This document shows positions 16,494 through 21,935 of a DNA stretch of 21,935 bases, in pieces. The notes below the pieces were generated by a model. The model had not been told where the DNA came from, did no database searches, and worked only from the letters and a program-made list of their open reading frames with translations. A program made the translations under genes and the position numbers. Within the stretch, counting starts at the first letter, position 1. Each line of letters opens with the position of its first letter. This DNA comes from Bacillota bacterium (GTDB lineage: Bacteria > Bacillota > Proteinivoracia > UBA4975), in contig JAAYHI010000041.1 in the NCBI GenBank assembly GCA_012727415.1, positions 1 through 21,935 of the forward strand, read 5' to 3'.

Positions 16494-17065
16494 TAGAGCA
16501 TTTCCTCCCATTCCCGGCGGAGAATTGAATAAAAGAGGTAGGTGCAGAAAGTGCCCTTTATCTTAAGATAATCTCGCATTCGCCCCTCTCTGGTCATGCC
16601 GCATTTCTCCATGACTTTTGCCGAAGCGATGTTTTCTTCAATGCAGCGCGCCTCGATACGATTTAGTTCCATGCGGGTAAAGCCGAAATCAATGATCGTC
16701 TTCACAGCTTCGCTGGTGAGCCCTTGCCCCCACAGGCGGCGGGCAAGGACATAGCCAATTTCGGCTTTGCTGTGCTCCGGTTGCCACCAAACATAGCCTG
16801 CCGTTCCCACCATTCTGTTCTCAGCTTTGCTGACCACCGCCCAACTGCAGGGTTTGCCCGCCTGCTGGTCTTCCACTGCCGAATTGAGATAGGCATATGA
16901 ATCCTCTATACTCCTGTGGGTCTCCCAGGGCACATACCGGGAAACCAAGGGATCGCAGGCATAGTCATACATATCTTTGGCATCCTCCAGGCAGAGGGGG
17001 CGCAAGAGCAGCCGCCTGGTCTCCAGAGTAGGCATCTGACGAAAAATAGCTTCAGCATTGAGCAT
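16493..17065 (-). CDS. GNAT acetyltransferase, RimJ/RimL-like
   Basis: A 190-residue GNAT-family N-acetyltransferase of the RimJ/RimL/SpeG-like type (LETRRLLLRPLCLEDAKDMYDY at the N-terminus). Acetyl-CoA-binding motif A is IGYVLARRLWGQGLTSEAV, followed by LNRIEARCIEENIASAKVMEKCGM with the usual Asn/Ser-Lys-Glu-Lys-Gly signature. Likely targets are a protein N-terminus or a small amine; not determinable here. ATG at 17065 has a GGAGGTG site. First gene of the eight-gene minus-strand run, with a possible own promoter; its stop overlaps the HD gene start. Confidence 0.92.
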   Translation of the reverse strand: MLNAEAIFRQMPTLETRRLLLRPLCLEDAKDMYDYACDPLVSRYVPWETHRSIEDSYAYLNSAVEDQQAGKPCSWAVVSKAENRMVGTAGYVWWQPEHSKAEIGYVLARRLWGQGLTSEAVKTIIDFGFTRMELNRIEARCIEENIASAKVMEKCGMTREGRMRDYLKIKGTFCTYLFYSILRREWEEML

Positions 17066-17095
17066 ATAAGCACCTCCGCCTATAATTTCTGCACA

Positions 17096-17124
17096 ATTAT
17101 AGGATATTCCTTCCTGGGAACTAA
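17096..17124 (-). promoter_or_regulatory. Possible promoter of the GNAT-HD-PhzF run
   Basis: A perfect TATAAT on the minus strand (complement of 17096-17101) lies about 30 bases before the GNAT start. The hexamer 17 bases upstream (complement of 17119-17124, TTAGTT) is a poor -35, so the promoter is supported mainly by its -10. Confidence 0.45.
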
Positions 17125-17125
17125 T

Positions 17126-17150
17126 CAGGGCTGCCGAAAAGGCAGCCCTG
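17126..17150 (-). terminator. Hairpin after the GNAT-fusion gene
   Basis: Perfect 10-bp arms CAGGGCTGCC (17126-17135) and GGCAGCCCTG (17141-17150) with a 5-nt loop, ten bases past the stop of the 1012-residue gene. The following bases on the minus strand (ATTAGTT) are not a proper T run, so termination may be partial and allow read-through into the next operon. Confidence 0.6.
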
Positions 17151-17159
17151 CAGCCAGGT

Positions 17160-20100
17160 CTAGACTTTCCACCTCAGCTGGCCCAGATGCTCCAGCGCGC
17201 CCTCGGGCAAGTCTCCTTCCGCAAAGAAGTACAATTGCGGCGGAGTAATCTGCTTAATCCCCGGGGCCAGGTCCAGCGATTCCCAGACCCCGCAGAGCAT
17301 TACATCCATATTGATATAAGCACTGAGGTTTCCCGAACTGTAGATGTGAAGGTTCTGGCCACAGCCGGAATGGCCCAAGAGGAATTTGTGGACCATGGGG
17401 GTCTCGGCTTCTTCCCCCATCTTATAGCGCAGGACCTGGCCCTGGGCAGACTGGAACTGCAACCATCCGGATCTGCCGTCGATGTTAGCGGTGCAGCCAC
17501 ATTCCAATCCCTTGAGGGCAAGCCCGGTGGTTTCAAACTCAAGGAAAGTCGCCACCCCGGCCAGCCCCGGCAGAGTAAGGACATAGTGCCGGAAAATCAG
17601 GCCTTGATACTTCTCATTTTCCTTGACCACCACCTCGCTCTGCAAGCCCTGCCACTGATTGCCCCAATTGTCCTCCAGGGGTACAAACCTGAGGGACCGC
17701 GGTTCCCTTAACAAGGACTTGAAAGAGATGTCCTCCAATTCAAAGCCCAGGCCCCCCAGCCAGGGGTTCCACCAGGATCTTGGCCCAGGTACAGGGAAGG
17801 AGGAATCAAGCCATTCCCTGCCTTGGAAAGTCAAACTGTGGACTCCTGGACCGAAGGCAGGAGCTGCAGAAAAGGAGAGGGTGCCATTGTCTACCGTCAT
17901 TACCGCAACTCCCGCCTGTTGGTGTTCCTTCCTTTCCACCCGGCCGCCGCAGCCGAAGACCGCCACTTGCCGCTGATAGTCAACCCCGGGGGTCTCCACG
18001 GCGATGTTCACTACTTCCACATTGCCGGTGGCCACCTTGGGCAACTCCAGGCTGGCAGTATCGCCGTCGGCAACGACCTGGCGGGGGGTGAAGCCCTCCC
18101 TGGCGGAACTGGCTGTGATCTTAGCCTGAAATTCTCTCTGCTCATGCTGGCGGACAAGGACTTGGCAGTCCGATGTTACAAAGAGATTGCCGCCATTGAC
18201 AACTGTCTCCAGGCTGTCTGTGCCTGTAATATCTTCCACCTGGGTGCTTAAAGCAAAAGCCCTGAATTGCTGCCAATTGTCAAAGGTATTCATGCACAAG
18301 TAAACCGGTCTTATTGCCCTCTCCTGGCCCGGGGCAAGGGTGCCTATTTCAGCCTCCAGGCATACCCAGCCATTCCCTTTGATTTTCATCTCTTGGGGCC
18401 AACACAAGCCCCTGTTCCCTGTGCGGGAGAAAATCCAGTTCTCCCTGAGTTCGAGAAGAGAATTGGAAGACAGGTAATTGAGGCCGCTGCGGTCCTCAAT
18501 AATTCCCCCCTGCAAGGGCAGCACTGAGCTAAGGTTGCTGAGATTTATCATGAACTTAAACCACAGGTTCTCAGCGGGCTCCTCCCCCGCATTGCGAATT
18601 ATCCATTGCTGGGAAAAGAAGCCGTCAGCTTGCAGGCTGGCTAAGCGCTCGATGACAATGCCAGGTCGGGACGTGGAATGATAAGTTGCCTTGAGAAACG
18701 ACACCCCGTCCTCCTCCCACCACTCTGCCTTCTTTGGTTTGGTCTTGCCAAATTCTACAGAATAGGGGATGCCAAGCTGCGGGCGCATAAAATAGTTTTT
18801 GTAATGTGTCTGGGCAATGGGACCCACTTCCAGGGTGTTGGAATACTTGTTGAGCCTTAGCATGTACCTGCCGTTTACCACAAAGTAACTGTCGTAGTCT
18901 TCCCCCCCGAAGCGGCAGCCGCGACCGGGGAAAGCAGCCGTCAGTAACTGGCTGAACTGTACCGGTTCGCCTCCCTGAGGCCGGGCGGTTATCGCCAATT
19001 CTTGCTGCAACAGACCGGGGCTGTTGAGAGTGAAGTCTACAGGCAGCGCTTTCTTCTCCTCAGGAGCAAGCTTCAAAGAATAAACCCTTTGTTCCATGTG
19101 CATGAAGCTTTCCTCTTTGAGAGAAAACTGAAACTCCGCTTCTTCACTATAGCCATTCTCAATATTGAGGAAGAACTGCCCCTGGCAACCGCCGCTGAAT
19201 TCTCTGTCCGGAACCACAGCCTGCACAAGGGCAGGGAATTTGGGCACAATACCCACCTTGAACAGCGCCTTCTTGCCGTTAATTAACAGCTCAGCACTTA
19301 CAGTGGGATGAGTATGCCATTCATTTTGCTTCTCGGCTATTTCCCCCACGTGGAATTTCCCGGAAACAGTGAGTTCATCCTCCACTTGCACCGTTTGGGC
19401 AAAGGAAAAGGATATATTCTTGTCATCTTTGCCCTGGATGGACACCTCCAGGGGTTTGCCGCTTTTATTCACTAAATGATAGCTGATGGTATAGTCGTGG
19501 CCAAAGACCAGGTTTTGCCTCTCCACCCTGGCCGTCACCAGCCAGTCATCGGTTTCAATGCGACGCAACCCCCTGCCCCGGCGTTCAAATTCCATTTTTA
19601 GGCTTTTGCCTTGATGTTGCCAATGGTACTCATAATACTCAAAGCCGTTTTCCTGGCGCCCATCAGGCTGGACCAGGATTTCCCGGACAGAATCTGCATA
19701 CCAGTCGGCCTCCTGGAAAAAGTCCGCCACGGCTTCGGTGCGCAGGACATAGGGCAAGAAATTCATAAGATGGGTGCTGTCGTCCCGGTCCTCCCAAAAA
19801 AAGCCGCACTTCTTGTACAGCGGAACCGCTTTGGTGTTTCCATCCCAGGTAAACAGGTCCAGGCGGGGCCACCGGCATTGGCAGGCCTGCTCAACAGCCT
19901 TGAGAACCAAGGCTTTGCCCACTTTTTTGTTGTGGTAATCGGGGCGGACGTTGAGGATGGGAATGTAAGATGCGCCTTCGTCGATCCGATATTCGGAGAA
20001 ACCGCACAGGCCGACGACCTCTTCACCATCCACTGCCAGCCATGTATGCAGGAACTCAGAATTTTCATAGTTGGCAATAATCGATTCTTCAGTCTCCAGG

Positions 20101-20198
20101 TAATTCTCTCCGCCCCAGCTTTCCCCGCTGCGGTTCCACATCTCGGCGATAGATTTGGCATACTCCCGCCTATACTCAACAATTTTGATGTCACTCAA
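17160..20198 (-). CDS. GNAT domain fused to a large beta-rich protein of unknown function
   Basis: A 1012-residue protein. Residues 1-145 are a GNAT acetyltransferase: ILNVRPDYHNKKVGKALVLK is motif A, and NTKAVPLYKKCGF is the C-terminal GNAT signature. The remaining 860 or so residues have no signal peptide and no obvious membrane segment. They are rich in alternating hydrophobic and aromatic residues. I see one or two Ig/NEW3-like beta domains (about 220-440), a Trp-rich middle (about 470-680) and a stretch resembling galactose-mutarotase-like folds (SLTFQGREWLDSSFP, WWNPWLGGLGFELED; about 795-835). I do not recognise the whole. A sugar- or glycopeptide-binding module feeding an acetyltransferase is possible but is inference. 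The start is TTG at 20198, with an AAGGAG site nine bases upstream and no better ATG. It may be controlled by the leader hairpin just upstream. Confidence 0.85.
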   Translation of the reverse strand: MSDIKIVEYRREYAKSIAEMWNRSGESWGGENYLETEESIIANYENSEFLHTWLAVDGEEVVGLCGFSEYRIDEGASYIPILNVRPDYHNKKVGKALVLKAVEQACQCRWPRLDLFTWDGNTKAVPLYKKCGFFWEDRDDSTHLMNFLPYVLRTEAVADFFQEADWYADSVREILVQPDGRQENGFEYYEYHWQHQGKSLKMEFERRGRGLRRIETDDWLVTARVERQNLVFGHDYTISYHLVNKSGKPLEVSIQGKDDKNISFSFAQTVQVEDELTVSGKFHVGEIAEKQNEWHTHPTVSAELLINGKKALFKVGIVPKFPALVQAVVPDREFSGGCQGQFFLNIENGYSEEAEFQFSLKEESFMHMEQRVYSLKLAPEEKKALPVDFTLNSPGLLQQELAITARPQGGEPVQFSQLLTAAFPGRGCRFGGEDYDSYFVVNGRYMLRLNKYSNTLEVGPIAQTHYKNYFMRPQLGIPYSVEFGKTKPKKAEWWEEDGVSFLKATYHSTSRPGIVIERLASLQADGFFSQQWIIRNAGEEPAENLWFKFMINLSNLSSVLPLQGGIIEDRSGLNYLSSNSLLELRENWIFSRTGNRGLCWPQEMKIKGNGWVCLEAEIGTLAPGQERAIRPVYLCMNTFDNWQQFRAFALSTQVEDITGTDSLETVVNGGNLFVTSDCQVLVRQHEQREFQAKITASSAREGFTPRQVVADGDTASLELPKVATGNVEVVNIAVETPGVDYQRQVAVFGCGGRVERKEHQQAGVAVMTVDNGTLSFSAAPAFGPGVHSLTFQGREWLDSSFPVPGPRSWWNPWLGGLGFELEDISFKSLLREPRSLRFVPLEDNWGNQWQGLQSEVVVKENEKYQGLIFRHYVLTLPGLAGVATFLEFETTGLALKGLECGCTANIDGRSGWLQFQSAQGQVLRYKMGEEAETPMVHKFLLGHSGCGQNLHIYSSGNLSAYINMDVMLCGVWESLDLAPGIKQITPPQLYFFAEGDLPEGALEHLGQLRWKV

Positions 20199-20235
20199 TT
20201 TTCCTTACTCCTTCCGGTAAAAATACCCAATTAAA

Positions 20236-20267
20236 ATACCCTTTTTCCGGGCAGGGAAAAAGGGTAT
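20236..20267 (-). terminator. Leader terminator/attenuator hairpin before the GNAT-fusion gene
   Basis: Perfect 13-bp arms ATACCCTTTTTCC (20236-20248) and GGAAAAAGGGTAT (20255-20267) with a 6-nt loop. On the minus strand it is followed by TTTTAATT, so it can act as an intrinsic terminator. It lies 13 bases after the small ORF stop and about 37 bases before the GNAT-fusion TTG start. Confidence 0.75.
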
Positions 20268-20280
20268 GCATAAAAGCGTG

Positions 20281-20364
20281 TCAGGCTTCAGCTGCCGGTA
20301 CAAACAGGCTGTGAAGCATGACCTCCCCATTTTCCGTTGCCGCACAATTAACAGTCCTCTTCAT
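20281..20364 (-). CDS. Small 27-residue ORF (leader peptide or small protein)
   Basis: The ORF begins MKRTVNCAATENGEV and ends VPAAEA, then TGA; it has one Cys (residue 7) and no membrane segment. It is supported by an AAAGGAGG ribosome site (20375-20382) ten bases before the ATG, a near-consensus promoter upstream and a terminator hairpin just downstream. An in-frame TTG two codons earlier is closer to the ribosome site and is an alternative start. Inside it, GCTTCA and TGAAGC (complements of 20312-20317 and 20285-20290) can pair. No run of one amino acid's codons is present, so classical amino-acid attenuation is not indicated. It could be a regulatory leader peptide for the GNAT-fusion gene or a free small protein. 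Confidence 0.55.
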   Translation of the reverse strand: MKRTVNCAATENGEVMLHSLFVPAAEA

Positions 20365-20403
20365 CTTCAACAGCCTCCTTTCTATAGAATAAGCACATCA
20401 ATA

Positions 20404-20432
20404 ATTCTATACGATTTCCCCCTGGTTGACAA
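20404..20432 (-). promoter_or_regulatory. Promoter of the small ORF and GNAT-fusion gene
   Basis: On the minus strand, TTGTCA (20427-20432, 5 of 6) is 17 bases from TAGAAT (20404-20409, 5 of 6). The predicted start is about 30 bases before the small ORF. Confidence 0.75.
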
Positions 20433-20440
20433 GAGATCCC

Positions 20441-20469
20441 TTGCCTTTTTCCCTGGACAAAGGCATAAT
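20441..20469 (+). promoter_or_regulatory. Promoter of the cyclophilin gene
   Basis: TTGCCT (20441-20446, 4 of 6) is 17 bases from CATAAT (20464-20469, 5 of 6). It lies back-to-back with the minus-strand promoter: the two -35 elements are only eight bases apart. A TTGACA at 20426-20431 on this strand has no good -10 at proper spacing. Confidence 0.6.
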
Positions 20470-20502
20470 AGACGGAGTATCGGAATTCAGGAGGTTATTT
20501 AT

Positions 20503-21024
20503 ATGCCCAATCCCCTTGTTACCATCGAGATGGAAAAGGGCGTCATCCAAATAGAGCTCTTTCCGGATATCGCCCCGAACACTGTCAACAACTTTATCAG
20601 TCTCATCCAGGCTGGATTTTACGATGGCCTTATCTTCCATCGGGTCATTCCTCATTTTATGATTCAGGGAGGTTGCCCCAGGGGCAACGGCATGGGCGGC
20701 CCAGGCTATTCCATAACAGGAGAATTCAGCGCAAACGGCCATGCCAATGATTTGAAGCATCAGCGAGGGGTCATCTCCATGGCCCGGGCTGCAGATCCCG
20801 ACTCCGGCGGTTCCCAGTTTTTCATTATGGTGGCAGATGCCCCCCACCTGGACGGGGAATATGCCGCCTTTGGCAAAGTAATTAAAGGCATGGAGGCTGT
20901 CGATTCAATAGTCAATTCTCCCAGAGCCGCCAACGACTGCCCCCACAATCGCCAGGAGATGAAAAAGGTCACTGTGGATACCTTTGGAATCGAGTATCCC
21001 CCGCCAAACAAAATCAATCTCTAA
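20503..21024 (+). CDS. ppiB: Cyclophilin-type peptidyl-prolyl cis-trans isomerase
   Basis: A single-domain cyclophilin of 173 residues without a signal peptide, so a cytosolic folding catalyst. Active-site residues: FHRVIPHFMIQGG (catalytic Arg, then Phe and Gln), GVISMARAADPDSGGSQFFI and HLDGEYAAFGKV. His stands at the position of the cyclosporin-contacting Trp of human CypA, as is common in bacteria, so cyclosporin binding is expected to be weak. I chose ATG at 20503, which has an AGGAGG site eight bases upstream; the frame is open back to 20266 but that stretch contains the promoter. Monocistronic, with a terminator shared with the convergent surface-protein gene. Confidence 0.95.
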   Translation: MPNPLVTIEMEKGVIQIELFPDIAPNTVNNFISLIQAGFYDGLIFHRVIPHFMIQGGCPRGNGMGGPGYSITGEFSANGHANDLKHQRGVISMARAADPDSGGSQFFIMVADAPHLDGEYAAFGKVIKGMEAVDSIVNSPRAANDCPHNRQEMKKVTVDTFGIEYPPPNKINL

Positions 21025-21049
21025 AAAAGGGCTGCCCAGCTGCCCTTTT
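21023..21049. terminator. Bidirectional terminator between ppiB and the surface-protein gene
   Basis: Arms AAAAGGGC (21025-21032) and GCCCTTTT (21042-21049) close a GC-rich 9-nt loop that has alternative pairings. It gives TTTT on the plus strand and TTTTTT on the minus strand, and begins at the ppiB stop. Confidence 0.8.
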
Positions 21050-21051
21050 CC

Positions 21052-21935
21052 CTATTTCTTGCCACCGACTTTAAGCACTAAGCCAATAACGACTAAAAGC
21101 ATTCCTATACTCACACTCCAAAGGGTGCTGCCCCCGGTGCGCGGCAATGCTTCCGGTTCCTCGAATTCTTGGGGAGCCTCGGGGATTTCGGGATCCTCCG
21201 GGTCTTCCGAATCTTCAGGGTCCTCGGGGTCCTCGGGATCTTCGGGCTCTTCAGGGTCCTCAGGTTCCTCAGGTTCCTCCGGGTCCTCAGGGTCTTCCGG
21301 GTCCTCGGGTTCCTCCGGTTCCTCAGGGTCTTCGGGGTCCTCAGGGTCCTCAGGGTCTTCGGGCTCCTCGGTCCCCCAACCAAAGACATCCCGGTTAGGA
21401 ACAAAGTTTTCATTGTCGTTCCCGGTGGCCAGGGCTATTAGGGCTGGCAGTTCAAATCCGTACTCCTCCAGCTTTTCCAGGGATATTCTCCACCGCACCA
21501 GGTAGTTGCAATTATCACGAGAAATAGAACTGTGTTCCCCCGGAATATATTCCTGTCTGAGGATGTTGTGCCCTGAACCTTTCTCCACAATAAATACTTC
21601 CACTTTTCCGGCGCTCTTTTCCGTCCCCACCAGCAGTCGCGCAGCCTTCAGATTGCCGTTGTACGGATTGGTGGTCCCCGGAGGGAAGAAGGCTGCAAGC
21701 CAACGGCCTGAACCCGGACATCCCAGAACTCTCAGCTCAAAGTACACATAGTCATCAGTTACTGCTACCCGCCCCGGATATCTTGCATTGTCCCCTACGA
21801 TATCCAAATGCCTTTCCGGGATTGTCCCACCATGGTGATTATAGCCTACTCTGCCCGGCACCTCACTGGGGAAATCCTGCCAATCCAGTTCATCCCATGA
21901 ATTCGTCCCCCCCGCAGCCCGCAGCCCCGAAACCA
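21052..21935 (-). CDS. LPxTG-type cell-wall-anchored surface protein (N-terminus outside window)
   Basis: C-terminal part of a secreted, sortase-anchored protein. The frame is open through the right edge, so the start and signal peptide are missing; the GTG at 21861 is only an internal codon. About 190 residues form a beta-rich domain (VAVTDDYVYFELRV, WLAAFFPPGTTNPYNG, NYLVRWRISLEKLEEYGFELPALIAL) of a type seen in Firmicutes surface proteins. I cannot name its ligand. Then come 21 tandem PE(D/E)-type tripeptides, a short linker, the sorting signal ALPRTGG, a hydrophobic segment of about 18 residues and the positive tail KVGGKK. In this family a class-A-like sortase cleaves between Thr and Gly and links the protein to peptidoglycan. 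The stop is TAG, next to a strong terminator. Confidence 0.88.
   Translation of the reverse strand, partial: VSGLRAAGGTNSWDELDWQDFPSEVPGRVGYNHHGGTIPERHLDIVGDNARYPGRVAVTDDYVYFELRVLGCPGSGRWLAAFFPPGTTNPYNGNLKAARLLVGTEKSAGKVEVFIVEKGSGHNILRQEYIPGEHSSISRDNCNYLVRWRISLEKLEEYGFELPALIALATGNDNENFVPNRDVFGWGTEEPEDPEDPEDPEDPEEPEEPEDPEDPEDPEEPEEPEDPEEPEDPEDPEDPEDSEDPEDPEIPEAPQEFEEPEALPRTGGSTLWSVSIGMLLVVIGLVLKVGGKK
21181..21369 (-). repeat. Tandem 9-bp repeats encoding PE(D/E) tripeptides
   Basis: About 21 degenerate 9-bp units of GAG/GAA-GAC/GAG-CCN type encode a highly acidic Glu/Asp/Pro rod between the surface domain and the sorting signal. Codon variation between units shows age, yet the array could still change length by slippage. 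Such rods typically span the cell wall. Confidence 0.9.

Noticed and set aside
20266..20502. N-terminal extension of cyclophilin by 79 codons
   Set aside because: The stretch holds the promoters and the minus-strand leader. The cyclophilin fold and an ideal ribosome site begin at 20503.
21181..21369. CRISPR-like repeat array
   Set aside because: The 9-bp units are contiguous with no spacers and lie in a coding frame that ends in a sorting signal.
20984..21505. Plus-strand ORF encoding a long Ser-Ser-Gly repeat
   Set aside because: It is the complement of the PE(D/E) repeat of the surface protein. The repeat keeps several frames open by its composition.

Overview
The window reads as a Gram-positive, low-to-mid GC bacterium, most probably an anaerobic member of the Clostridia. 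The evidence is strong AGGAGG-type ribosome binding sites, sigma-A-like promoters, an LPxTG-type cell-wall sorting signal, a CsoR-type copper operator, an MntR-type regulator and a FeoB of the clostridial kind. The genus cannot be told from this sequence. There are no rRNA, tRNA, CRISPR, phage or insertion-sequence features. The DNA looks like ordinary chromosome, with one broken gene.

Left part (1-9600), metal and envelope homeostasis. A 5'-truncated MgtE Mg2+ channel faces a CopA Cu+ ATPase across a perfect 18-bp bidirectional terminator. CopA has its own promoter with a CsoR-type operator laid over the start site. Next come a DUF368 membrane protein (undecaprenyl-phosphate translocase family), a divergent 52-residue zinc-ribbon protein, and the feoA-feoB ferrous iron operon, which is divergent from an MntR-like regulator. 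That regulator keeps all six MntR metal ligands, and the feoA/mntR gap holds two MntR-box-like sequences. A DEAD-box RNA helicase closes the region.

Middle part (9727-17065), a compact minus-strand run of eight genes with overlaps or short gaps. In transcription order: GNAT acetyltransferase, HD-domain nucleotidase-like protein, PhzF-family protein, secreted VanX/DdpX-type D-Ala-D-Ala dipeptidase, EamA exporter interrupted by one in-frame TAG, prolyl oligopeptidase, nitroreductase, RsmC-like methyltransferase. The set mixes peptide hydrolysis, small-molecule modification and efflux. A shared pathway is not evident.

Right part (17160-21935). A 1012-residue minus-strand protein fuses an N-terminal GNAT domain to about 860 residues of beta-rich sequence that I do not recognise beyond a possible mutarotase-like stretch. 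Between its start and the divergent cyclophilin gene lie a good promoter, an unlisted 27-codon ORF with a strong ribosome binding site, and a 13-bp hairpin followed by a T-rich tract just before the GNAT-fusion start. This is the layout of an attenuated leader or of a separate tiny gene, and it is the most novel-looking element here. The window ends in the C-terminal part of a sortase-anchored surface protein with 21 tandem PE(D/E)-type tripeptides and an LPRTG signal.
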